Below, piece after piece: positions 1 to 6,526 of a DNA stretch of 11,112 nucleotides. Under the pieces are notes generated by a model, which did not search any database, was not told the origin of the DNA, and saw only the letters and a list, made by a program, of their open reading frames with translations. Both the position numbers and the translations under genes were made by a program. The stretch comes from Bacillota bacterium. GTDB lineage: Bacteria > Bacillota > Clostridia > Clostridiales > Clostridiaceae. The stretch is taken from assembly GCA_023424785.1 (NCBI GenBank), contig JAFADP010000065.1, forward strand, positions 1-11,112, given 5' to 3'. Each line of letters starts with the position of its first letter. The first letter of the stretch is position 1.

Positions 1-114
1 TGTCTAGCCGTTGTAACACTCCCTTGTTCTATATAACAGGGAGCTAACAACGGACACGACCCTAGATTAACTCAGCTAAATTCAGTAGGAGATAAAAACT
101 CCTACTGAATAAGT
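1..114 (+). ncRNA. Structured 114-base element, left copy (probable small RNA, family not identified)
   Basis: This non-coding stretch is identical base for base to 10999-11112. It folds into nested helices: TCTAG (3-7) with CTAGA (62-66), CCGTTGT (8-14) with ACAACGG (47-53), CTCCCT-TGTT (19-28, one bulged T) with AACAGGGAG (35-43), and then a separate perfect 12-bp hairpin, 80-91 with 99-110, with a 7-base loop. The last hairpin is followed by a moderately T-rich tail (114-124), and a better terminator follows at 135-172. No reading frame covers it. The window starts inside or at the edge of the element, so its 5' end is not visible here; the right copy has a promoter-like sequence just upstream. 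The plus strand is preferred because of that promoter and the downstream terminator. I cannot assign a family; a large conserved Firmicute RNA such as raiA is one candidate to test. Moderately sure it is an RNA gene, sure of the folding potential. Confidence 0.5.
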
Positions 115-134
115 TTCGTTTTATAAATAATTTT

Positions 135-172
135 AAAGAGATCATTAGGTATTAAACTTAGTGGTCTTTTTA
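135..172 (+). terminator. Rho-independent terminator after the left structured element
   Basis: AGATCATTA (139-147) pairs with TAGTGGTCT (159-167) using two G-U pairs, and flanking A and T runs extend the stem to about 13 bp. A T-rich tail follows (167-175). It probably ends the transcript that contains the structured element at 1-114. Confidence 0.7.
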
Positions 173-219
173 TTTTATATTCTATATTTAATTAAGAGCA
201 ATGAATTTTAAATATTAAA

Positions 220-249
220 ATGACATTATAAATGGTGGTATGCTAAAAT
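220..249 (+). promoter_or_regulatory. Promoter of the cysteine-rich protein gene (extended -10)
   Basis: A -35-like ATGACA (220-225) lies 18 bases before TAAAAT (244-249), which is preceded by TGC, giving an extended -10 element. The predicted start of transcription is near 256, giving a leader of about 26 bases before the ATG at 282. An upstream in-frame ATG at 240 falls inside this promoter, which argues against its use. Confidence 0.55.
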
Positions 250-281
250 ATAATTACTTTTTAAATAGTAGGAGAATTATT

Positions 282-926
282 ATGATAGAAATTAATTTTA
301 AATTAGATAATGGTATCCCTCAATATGGTTGTACTGCTTGCAGTAAGTGTGAAAGTGTTTTTGGAAAAAGTTTATGCAAAGTAAAAAATAGAGGTTGTTG
401 TTGGTATTTTCCTAAGTTTACCCTATTTGATATTCATAAAATGGTACAAGATAATAAGGGGATAGAAGTATTAAAAGATATTATTAATCTTCCAAATGTG
501 GAGATTCATAAATACTATATACATGCTAAGGGTTTTTTTGATAAAGCTGCATATGAAAATTATATTAAAGATGAAAATGATGAATATGAAGATGTAAAAG
601 ATAAAACTATCTTTTTTAGAGCTTGCCCATTTATAATTGATGGAGTTGGTTGTACCTTAGGTGAGAAATATAGAACTCATGTATGTAACTTCTTTATTTG
701 TGATGAGATAGTAAAGAAAGTAGAAAATAATAGTGAGTTTAAGAAGTATGTTAAGGAAAAAGACAGTTATGCAAGATGGATTGAGTGGGAAAATAACTCT
801 CTTCAGCACTTTTTTATGGAAAAGAGGTTAGATTTAACTAATAACCTTTGGGATATTGTTAATATTCTTAAAGAAATGCCTTTAAGTGAATATGAATATG
901 GAAATTTAAATTCAATTTATTTTTAA
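282..926 (+). CDS. Cysteine-rich protein, YkgJ-like zinc/iron-chelating type
   Basis: A predicted soluble protein of 214 residues with no signal peptide or membrane segment. It has ten cysteines in two blocks: C17-x2-C20-x2-C23, C32 and C39-C40 near the N terminus, then C115-P, C124, C135 and C140 after a charged middle region. The second block (a CPF...GVGC...RTHVCNFF pattern) resembles the C-P-F/L...C-x-I-Y...R-P...C-R pattern of the YkgJ/UPF0153 family, whose proteins are thought to bind zinc or iron or an Fe-S cluster. Metal binding is therefore an inference from cysteine spacing, and no enzymatic activity can be assigned. Start: ATG 282 has AGGAG at 270-274 with 7-base spacing; the in-frame ATG at 240 would add 14 residues but has no properly spaced site and lies in the probable promoter. 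The gene appears monocistronic, with its own promoter and a weak downstream hairpin. Confidence 0.7.
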   Translation: MIEINFKLDNGIPQYGCTACSKCESVFGKSLCKVKNRGCCWYFPKFTLFDIHKMVQDNKGIEVLKDIINLPNVEIHKYYIHAKGFFDKAAYENYIKDENDEYEDVKDKTIFFRACPFIIDGVGCTLGEKYRTHVCNFFICDEIVKKVENNSEFKKYVKEKDSYARWIEWENNSLQHFFMEKRLDLTNNLWDIVNILKEMPLSEYEYGNLNSIYF

Positions 927-965
927 TCTAATTTTAATCTTTCTTATATTTTAGATTAATTTTCC
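923..965 (+). terminator. Weak AT-rich hairpin after the cysteine-rich protein gene
   Basis: TTAATCTAA (923-931) and TTAGATTAA (951-959) form a perfect 9-bp inverted repeat overlapping the stop codon, with a 19-base loop and a short T-run (960-964). The stem is nearly all A-T and the loop is long, so terminator function is uncertain. Confidence 0.35.
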
Positions 966-1009
966 ATGAGTATTATATAACCATAGTAACGATATGGGAG
1001 ATGATTTAT

Positions 1010-1552
1010 ATGGAAAGAATTGAAATGATTGAACAATTAAAAAACAAAGCAATGGTAACTTATGAAGAAGCAAAAGAGGCATTAGAAAAATGTAATTGGG
1101 ATCTTCTTGATGCAATAGTTTACTTAGAAAGAAAAGGTAAGGTTAATAATTCAGGAAGTACAGATTTAGTAAAACTATCAAAAGAAAGTGATAGTAAAGA
1201 AGAAAATAAAGAAGAAAGTAAAAAAGAAAAAAGCAGTGGTTTTGGAGCTCTTTTAGGAAGATTTTTTAAGTTTATTGAAAAAGCAATTAAAAAGGGAAAT
1301 AAAAATTATTTTGAAATAAAAAAAGATAATGAAGAGCCAATAAGAGTATCACTAACAATTTCTACAATATTACTTTTAATAGCATTTTGGCCAGTAGCAA
1401 TATTATTATTAGTTGGATTATTTTTAGGATATAAATATTCACTATCTGGTCCTGATATTAAAAGTGATACAGTAAATAATGTTTTTGAAAAAGCTTCAAC
1501 TTCAGCAAAAGATATTAAAAAAGACTTTCAACAAGGATATAAAAACATTTAA
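1010..1552 (+). CDS. UBA-like/DUF4342 membrane protein, copy 1
   Basis: A protein of 180 residues. Residues 1-45 form a UBA/TS-N-like three-helix module (MIEQLKNKAMVTYEEAKEAL, then W30, D34 and VYLE). In bacteria such folds are found in EF-Ts and in small proteins of unknown role. A lysine/glutamate-rich linker (about 55-75) leads to a DUF4342-like region (80-147) with one or two closely spaced hydrophobic helices (114-141) ending in YKYSLSG, then a polar tail. The likely location is the cytoplasmic membrane with the UBA domain inside the cell; the molecular function is unknown. A paralog lies at 4005-4535. Start: GGGAG at 996-1000 abuts the ATG at 1001 but is 9 bases from the ATG at 1010, and the 1010 start aligns exactly with the paralog. 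It ends just before a strong terminator and is probably transcribed alone. Confidence 0.75.
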   Translation: MERIEMIEQLKNKAMVTYEEAKEALEKCNWDLLDAIVYLERKGKVNNSGSTDLVKLSKESDSKEENKEESKKEKSSGFGALLGRFFKFIEKAIKKGNKNYFEIKKDNEEPIRVSLTISTILLLIAFWPVAILLLVGLFLGYKYSLSGPDIKSDTVNNVFEKASTSAKDIKKDFQQGYKNI

Positions 1553-1566
1553 TAATAAAAGAGAGG

Positions 1567-1602
1567 AAGATGTTGTAAATTTAACTGCAACATCTTTTTT
1601 TA
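1567..1602 (+). terminator. Rho-independent terminator of UBA/DUF4342 copy 1
   Basis: AAGATGTTG (1567-1575) pairs with CAACATCTT (1588-1596), with a 12-base loop and a T-run through 1601. The stem core is the same as in the terminator after thrS. Confidence 0.9.
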
Positions 1603-1627
1603 CTATTATTTGCATATAAAATATATC

Positions 1628-1656
1628 TTTACAATTTATAAAAAGAGGAATATAAT
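1628..1656 (+). promoter_or_regulatory. thrS promoter
   Basis: TTTACA (1628-1633), a 17-base spacer and a perfect TATAAT (1651-1656) form a strong vegetative-type promoter. The predicted start is near 1663, giving a leader of about 320 bases that contains the T-box. Confidence 0.8.
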
Positions 1657-1699
1657 ATCTTAATAAATAAGTTAAGTGCATATAACTGTAAAATTAAAT

Positions 1700-1955
1700 A
1701 TTAAAGTAGGCAATGATAGGGAAAAGTATTATAGAATACAATTTTCAGAGAGGGAGTATCATCGACTGTAAGTATTCCTAAATATGACTATAAGAAAAAC
1801 TACCCTGGAGCTATGATTTATTAACTATAATTAGTGAAATGTCATCGGTGAAAATCGTTAAAAATATTAAAGAAGAATTGAATTATTTTTAATTCAATTT
1901 GGGTGGAACCACGGATATTATGCATTCGTCCCAAGCTGGGATGAGTGCTTTTTTT
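1700..1955 (+). promoter_or_regulatory. T-box leader (threonine, specifier ACU) controlling thrS
   Basis: A tRNA-sensing transcription attenuator. The T-box core GGGTGGAACCACGG lies at 1901-1914; its UGGA bulge (1904-1907) would pair with the tRNA end UCCA. Stem I runs from about 1711 to 1814, with a loop-E-like AGTA (1725-1728), an AGAGAG segment (1747-1752), a terminal loop containing ACTGTAAG, and GAAAA-ACT-A-CCC-TGGAGC on the 3' side. CCC (1803-1805) can pair with GGG (1719-1721), leaving ACT (1799-1801, threonine) in the specifier loop. A 10-bp stem III lies at 1876-1899. The antiterminator pairs 1901-1903 with 1930-1932 and ACG 1911-1913 with CGT 1927-1929. The competing terminator pairs 1922-1932 with 1938-1948 (11 bp) and has a T-run at 1949-1955. 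Uncharged tRNA-Thr should favour read-through; this mechanism is established for the family. ACC at 1802-1804 is the alternative specifier. Confidence 0.93.
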
Positions 1956-1982
1956 ATATAATTTTAAGAAGGAGATAATGTT

Positions 1983-3893
1983 ATGAGTATAAAAATAAAA
2001 CTTAATGATGGATCAATAAGAGAAATAAATAATAATTCTACAGTTCTTGATGTTGCAAATTCCATTAGTAGAAACTTAGGTAAAAAAGCAATTGTTGGAG
2101 AAGTAAATAATACCATAGTAGATTTAAGTTATAAATTAAAAGAAGATGATAAAGTTAATATTTTATGCATAGAAGATAAAAAAGCTATTGAAGTTTTAAG
2201 ACATTCTACAGCTCATATTATGGCTCAAGCAGTAAAGAGGCTTTATAAAGATGCAAAATTAGCTATAGGACCTTCAATAGAAAATGGATTTTATTATGAT
2301 TTTGATATAGAAACTTCTTTGAATGTAGAAGATTTAAATAAAATAGAAAAAGAGATGAATAACATAGTTAAAGAAAACTTGAAGTTTGAAAGAATGGATG
2401 TTTCAAGAGAAGAAGCCCTTAAAATAATGAGAGAAAAAAATGAAGATTATAAAATTGAATTAATAAATGATTTACCAGAAAACGAAAAAATATCCTTGTA
2501 TAAGCAAGGTGATTATATTGATTTATGTAGAGGACCACATATTCCATCTACTAAATATGCAAAAGCTTTTAAGCTTACTAGTGTAGCAGGGGCATATTGG
2601 AGAGGAAATGAAAATAATAAAATGCTTCAAAGAATATATGGTGTAGCATTTGGCAATAAAGAAGAGTTAGAAATTCATCTTCACAATTTAGAGGAAGCTA
2701 AAAAAAGAGACCATAGAAAGTTAGGTAAAGAATTAAAACTATTTACATTTGTACCAGAGGGACCAGGCTTTCCATTTTTCTTACCAAAAGGGGTAGTTCT
2801 CAAAAATACTTTAATAGAGTTTTGGAGACAACTTCATAATGAAGCTGGATATGTTGAAGTTGAAACACCAATTATGCTTAATAAAAAGCTATGGGAAACT
2901 TCTGGACATTGGTATCATTATAAAGAAAATATGTATACTTCAATAATAGATGAAGAAGAATTTGCACTTAAACCAATGAATTGTCCAGGTGGAATGTTAG
3001 TATATAAATCAGAAACTCATTCATATAGAGATTTCCCAATGAGAGTTGGTGAACTTGGAAGAGTTCATAGACATGAGCTTTCAGGAGCATTACATGGCCT
3101 TATGAGAGTTAGAGCATTTACCCAAGATGATGCACATATATTTATGCTTCCAAATCAAATAAAGTCAGAAATTAAAGGTGTTGTGGAACTTATTGATAAG
3201 GTATATTCTAAGTTTGGATTTAAATATAATGTTGAACTTTCTACAAGACCAGAAGATTCTATGGGAAGTGATGAAGAATGGAATTTAGCAGAAGAATCTT
3301 TAAGAGGAGCTTTAGAAGAACTTAATTTAAATTATATTGTTAATGAAGGTGATGGAGCGTTTTATGGTCCTAAAATAGACTTCCATCTTGAAGATAGTAT
3401 AGGCAGAACATGGCAATGTGGAACTATACAATTAGATTTTCAATTACCACAAAGATTTGAATTAGAGTACATAGGTAAAGATGGAGAAAAACATAGACCT
3501 ATAGTTATTCATAGAGTAATCTTTGGAAGTATAGAAAGATTTATAGGAATATTAATTGAACATTTTGCAGGTAAATTTCCAACATGGCTTGCACCAGTTC
3601 AAGTTAAAATATTACCTATATCAGATAAATTTAATGATTATTGTGAAGAAATTAAAAATAAATTAAAGTTAAATGGAATAAGAGTTGAAGTAGATAATAG
3701 AACAGAAAAAATAGGATATAAAATAAGAGAAGCTAGAAATGAAAGAGTTCCTTATATTATTATAGCTGGAGAAAAGGAAGAAAAAGAAAAACTTATTTCC
3801 TTAAGAAGCAGAAAAAATGGTGATGAAGGAAGTTTTCAATTAGAAGAACTAATTGAAAGAATTAGTAATGAAGTTATTAATAAAGAGCTTTAA
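1983..3893 (+). CDS. thrS: Threonine-tRNA ligase
   Basis: A cytoplasmic class II aminoacyl-tRNA synthetase that charges tRNA-Thr with threonine using ATP. It is 636 residues, normal for full-length bacterial ThrS. Domains in order: TGS (about 1-62); second N-terminal/editing domain (about 65-230) with H74-STA-H78 and C182-RGP-H186, the HxxxH and CxxxH metal-site pattern used to clear mischarged Ser-tRNA-Thr; catalytic core (about 245-535) with zinc ligands C334 (NCPGG), H385 (QDDAH) and H510 (VIHR) and motif-2 region around RVHRHELSGAL; and C-terminal anticodon-binding domain (about 537-636). No key residue appears to be missing, so both editing and charging should be intact. Start: ATG 1983 follows AAGGAG (1969-1974) by 8 bases, which is unambiguous. 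It is a single gene between its own T-box leader and a strong terminator. Confidence 0.98.
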   Translation: MSIKIKLNDGSIREINNNSTVLDVANSISRNLGKKAIVGEVNNTIVDLSYKLKEDDKVNILCIEDKKAIEVLRHSTAHIMAQAVKRLYKDAKLAIGPSIENGFYYDFDIETSLNVEDLNKIEKEMNNIVKENLKFERMDVSREEALKIMREKNEDYKIELINDLPENEKISLYKQGDYIDLCRGPHIPSTKYAKAFKLTSVAGAYWRGNENNKMLQRIYGVAFGNKEELEIHLHNLEEAKKRDHRKLGKELKLFTFVPEGPGFPFFLPKGVVLKNTLIEFWRQLHNEAGYVEVETPIMLNKKLWETSGHWYHYKENMYTSIIDEEEFALKPMNCPGGMLVYKSETHSYRDFPMRVGELGRVHRHELSGALHGLMRVRAFTQDDAHIFMLPNQIKSEIKGVVELIDKVYSKFGFKYNVELSTRPEDSMGSDEEWNLAEESLRGALEELNLNYIVNEGDGAFYGPKIDFHLEDSIGRTWQCGTIQLDFQLPQRFELEYIGKDGEKHRPIVIHRVIFGSIERFIGILIEHFAGKFPTWLAPVQVKILPISDKFNDYCEEIKNKLKLNGIRVEVDNRTEKIGYKIREARNERVPYIIIAGEKEEKEKLISLRSRKNGDEGSFQLEELIERISNEVINKEL

Positions 3894-3910
3894 GAATAAT
3901 GTAAAAACAT

Positions 3911-3948
3911 AAAAAGATGTTGTATATTAAAATACAACATCTTTTTTC
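3911..3948 (+). terminator. Rho-independent terminator of thrS
   Basis: A 15-bp stem (3911-3925 with 3932-3946), a six-base loop and a T-run at 3942-3947. It shares the AAGATGTTGTA core with the terminator at 1567-1602. Confidence 0.93.
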
Positions 3949-3950
3949 TA

Positions 3951-3959
3951 TGATATAAT
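3951..3959 (+). promoter_or_regulatory. Extended -10 promoter for the UBA/DUF4342-regulator-kinase operon
   Basis: TGATATAAT (TGn plus a perfect TATAAT at 3954-3959) begins four bases after the thrS terminator T-run. The -35 position overlaps the terminator stem and shows no good hexamer, so the element would rely on the extended -10. The predicted start is near 3966. Confidence 0.55.
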
Positions 3960-4004
3960 ATATTTGTTAAGTATAAACATATAAGTTATATGGAGGAATT
4001 TTGG

Positions 4005-4535
4005 TTGAAAAAAATTGATATGGTAGAAAAATTAAAAAATAAGTTTAATATAAGCTACGAAGAAGCAAAGTTTGCATTAGAAACTACTAATTGGAATATG
4101 CTTGATGCTGTAGTTTATTTAGAAGATTTAGGGAGAATAAAAAAACCTTTAATTAGTACATATTTTACAAATGAGCATAAAGAAACTCCTAAAGAAGCTC
4201 TAATAGAAGTTAAAGAGTATAAGAGTAAGAAGAAAGATAACATATTTGAAAATTTTTTTGAAAGTATATGTCAAATTATTGATAAAGGAAATAATATCTT
4301 CTTTATTATAAGAAGAAAAGAAAGAACTTTAGTTAGATTACCTATAACAGTAATGATTTTATTAATTTTGTTTGCTTTTTGGGTAATTATACCTTTGTTT
4401 ATAATAGGGCTTTTCTTTGAAATGGAATATTCATTAAGTGGATATAATATGGAAAATAGCGACATTAATAAGTTATTTAATAGTCTATCACACTTTGCAA
4501 ATAACATAAAAAATGAAAATAAGGGGAAAAAGTAA
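4005..4535 (+). CDS. UBA-like/DUF4342 membrane protein, copy 2, TTG start
   Basis: A protein of 176 residues, paralogous to 1010-1552. The UBA-like module (1-45) aligns without gaps with copy 1 (MVEKLKNKFNISYEEAKFAL, W30, VYLE 37-40). A lysine-rich linker (about 55-78), the DUF4342-like region (about 80-146) and a hydrophobic stretch (112-138) ending in EYSLSG follow. It is probably membrane-anchored; its biochemical role is unknown. Start: GGAGG (3992-3996) lies 8 bases before TTG 4005, and that start matches the N terminus of copy 1; the ATG at 3990 overlaps the Shine-Dalgarno itself and cannot be served by it. The stop codon is one base before the response-regulator ATG, so the three genes form a tight operon. 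This suggests the protein works with, or modulates, the two-component system (inference). Confidence 0.75.
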   Translation: MKKIDMVEKLKNKFNISYEEAKFALETTNWNMLDAVVYLEDLGRIKKPLISTYFTNEHKETPKEALIEVKEYKSKKKDNIFENFFESICQIIDKGNNIFFIIRRKERTLVRLPITVMILLILFAFWVIIPLFIIGLFFEMEYSLSGYNMENSDINKLFNSLSHFANNIKNENKGKK

Positions 4536-4536
4536 T

Positions 4537-5217
4537 ATGAGTAGAATATTAATTGTTGAAGATGAAGAGAAGCTTGCAAGATTTATAGAGCTAGAGTTAA
4601 TGCATGAAGGATATGAAGTTATAAAAACAGACAATGGAAGAGATGGACTTGAAATTACACAAAAAGAGAATATAGATTTAGTATTACTTGATATTATGAT
4701 ACCACAAATTAATGGACTTGAAGTTTTACGTAGAATAAGAAAAACTTCAGATCTACCTGTAATAATGTTAACTGCAAGAGATGCGGTTATGGACAAGGTA
4801 TCTGGTCTTGATGCTGGTGCTGATGATTATGTAACAAAACCTTTTGCAATAGAAGAACTACTAGCAAGAATAAGAACTGCACTTAAAAAGAGAACTGTTA
4901 TAAAAAAAGAGGAAAGTAATGTACTTTCTTGTAAACTATTAACCTTAGATAAAGCAAGACATAAGGTAACATATGAAGGAAAAGAAATAGAGTTAACTCA
5001 TAGAGAATTTAATTTACTACAAATATTAATGGAAAATAAAAATATAGTATTAACAAGAGATATATTGATGGAAAAGTTATGTGGTTATGATTATATAGGA
5101 GAAACTAACGTAATAGATGTTTATGTAAGATACTTAAGAACAAAAATAGATGATGTATTTAAAGTAAAGATAATATCTACTGTACGTGGAGTGGGGTACG
5201 TTATAAAAGATGAATAA
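4537..5217 (+). CDS. OmpR/PhoB-family response regulator
   Basis: A cytoplasmic DNA-binding regulator of 226 residues. The N-terminal receiver (1-120) has the acidic pair E8/D9, phospho-acceptor D52 (LLDIMIP), T79 (LTAR) and K101 (TKPF), so the phosphorylation machinery is complete. The C-terminal winged helix (about 130-226) contains the LTHREFNLL, VIDVYVRYLRTKID and VRGVGYV signatures of the OmpR/PhoB class. Overall it resembles ArlR/CovR-like regulators, but the target genes cannot be deduced. Start: ATG 4537 has AAGGGGA at 4521-4527; the ATG at 4513 lies inside the preceding gene and would add eight residues ahead of a canonical receiver N terminus. Its stop overlaps the histidine-kinase start by 8 bases, indicating co-translation with its cognate sensor. 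Confidence 0.95.
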   Translation: MSRILIVEDEEKLARFIELELMHEGYEVIKTDNGRDGLEITQKENIDLVLLDIMIPQINGLEVLRRIRKTSDLPVIMLTARDAVMDKVSGLDAGADDYVTKPFAIEELLARIRTALKKRTVIKKEESNVLSCKLLTLDKARHKVTYEGKEIELTHREFNLLQILMENKNIVLTRDILMEKLCGYDYIGETNVIDVYVRYLRTKIDDVFKVKIISTVRGVGYVIKDE

Positions 5218-6451
5218 GGTAAAGAATCCAACAAAAAAAGTAACATCTATTGCTATAAAACTTAACTCTATATTTATAACTAAACTATTTTCAAGATTTT
5301 TATTAATAGATATTTTTATAATAGCATTAGTTATAGGAAGTTGGTGCGTTGAAAGTGAAATTAACTTTTATGGTAGATTTATTCCAGATGCTGTTAGAAA
5401 TATTAATGAAGATTTAATTTATACAGTAACTTGGGCAAGTGGTAAAGTAATGACTAAAGATGCTACTACATTACTAATTGCAATAAAAAAAGTTAGTATA
5501 TGTGTGTTAATATTTCAAGGATTATTATTATTAAAAGAAGCTATTTTTGGAACAGGTAAAATTAGAAGGACATTAAAACCACTTAATGAAATTGCAGAAA
5601 CAGCAAGTAGATTAAGTAATTTAACCTTTGATGAAGAAAGAGTTCAAAATTTAGAAGATGCTATTTCTAAAATTAGTCCAACTAATTCAGGAGAAAAAAT
5701 ACATACAGGTGACAGCGAATTACATGGAATTGAAGATGCTATTAATAATCTTTTAGAGAGAATGAGAGAATCTTATAGACAACAAGCAAGGTTTGTTTCA
5801 GATGCATCTCATGAACTTAGAACCCCTATTTCTGTTATACAAGGATATGCAAATATGCTAGATCGTTGGGGAAAAGATGATGAAAAAGTATTAGAAGAAT
5901 CTATTATAGCTATAAAAAGTGAATCTGAAAATATGAAAAACTTAGTAGAACAATTATTATTTTTAGCAAGAGGAATTAATGGTAAAACTCAATTAAACTC
6001 TAAGGAGTTTTTACTAAATAAAATGATATATGAAGTTTATGAAGAATCTAAAATGATAGATGAAAAGCATATATACCAATGTAATAATTGTGGTGATATA
6101 AAAGTTTATGGAGATGAAGCTCTTCTTAAACAAGTTGTTAGAATATTAATAGAAAATGCTATAAAATATACTGATGAAAATGAATATATTATTTTAAGTA
6201 CTGGAGTTAATGAAAAAGGAGAAGCATATTTTTCTGTTCAAGATAATGGAATTGGAATGGATGAAAATGATGTATGCCATATATTTGAAAGATTTTTTAG
6301 AGCAGATACTGCAAGAGATAGAAAAACTGGTGGTACAGGTCTTGGGTTATCTATAGCTAAGTGGATTGTTGATAATCATAGAGGATACTTTTCTGTATTA
6401 AGTAGAAAGGGAATTGGCACAAGAATAACAGTATTTATAACAAAATTGTAA
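5210..6451 (+). CDS. Sensor histidine kinase
   Basis: A membrane sensor of 413 residues, partner of the preceding regulator. A first transmembrane helix (about 28-46), a short extracytoplasmic loop (about 47-87, too small for a known ligand-binding fold) and a second helix (about 88-108) lead to a HAMP-like linker. The dimerisation/phosphotransfer domain carries SHELRTP with H201. The ATPase domain has the N box around N316 (IENAIKYT), DNGIGM (345-350), IFERFFRAD (358-366) and GGTGLGLS (374-381). All catalytic boxes are present. A CNNC pair (291-294) in the ATPase domain is unusual but may be chance. The small loop suggests sensing of membrane or envelope state, or input from the co-encoded UBA/DUF4342 membrane protein (inference). 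Its ATG overlaps the regulator's stop by 8 bases; the nearest Shine-Dalgarno-like run (GGAGTGGGG) is distant, so translation is probably coupled. Confidence 0.95.
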   Translation: MNKVKNPTKKVTSIAIKLNSIFITKLFSRFLLIDIFIIALVIGSWCVESEINFYGRFIPDAVRNINEDLIYTVTWASGKVMTKDATTLLIAIKKVSICVLIFQGLLLLKEAIFGTGKIRRTLKPLNEIAETASRLSNLTFDEERVQNLEDAISKISPTNSGEKIHTGDSELHGIEDAINNLLERMRESYRQQARFVSDASHELRTPISVIQGYANMLDRWGKDDEKVLEESIIAIKSESENMKNLVEQLLFLARGINGKTQLNSKEFLLNKMIYEVYEESKMIDEKHIYQCNNCGDIKVYGDEALLKQVVRILIENAIKYTDENEYIILSTGVNEKGEAYFSVQDNGIGMDENDVCHIFERFFRADTARDRKTGGTGLGLSIAKWIVDNHRGYFSVLSRKGIGTRITVFITKL

Positions 6452-6486
6452 TAAAGTAGTAAATATTGTAGTAATAATTACAATTT
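6443..6486 (+). repeat. Inverted repeat at the end of the kinase gene
   Basis: AAATTGTAAT (6443-6452) and ATTACAATTT (6477-6486) form a perfect 10-bp inverted repeat across the kinase stop codon, with a 24-base loop. An internal ATTGTA (6465-6470) can compete for the same right arm. The tail is not T-rich enough for a confident terminator, so it could be a weak terminator or an operator for the next gene. Confidence 0.4.
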
Positions 6487-6494
6487 ATTATATA
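6466..6494 (+). promoter_or_regulatory. Possible promoter of the DUF4003-like gene
   Basis: TTGTAG (6466-6471), a 17-base spacer and TATATA (6489-6494). It is AT-rich and only a moderate match. It overlaps the inverted repeat at 6443-6486, which would allow a repressor or the hairpin to affect it. Confidence 0.35.
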
Positions 6495-6526
6495 AGTATA
6501 GATTAAATAACGAAGGGGAGTTAAAA

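Noticed and set aside
1..114. CRISPR array or insertion-sequence end
   Set aside because: There is only one unit at each end, with no spacers, no transposase and no terminal inverted repeats across the intervening DNA.
4271..4579. Minus-strand reading frame of 102 codons
   Set aside because: It lies opposite the UBA/DUF4342 copy 2 gene and the regulator start, has no Shine-Dalgarno site and is explained by the A-rich coding strand.
4488..4796. Minus-strand reading frame of 102 codons inside the response-regulator gene
   Set aside because: It is antisense to a complete receiver domain; its serine/isoleucine-rich composition is typical of a shadow frame.
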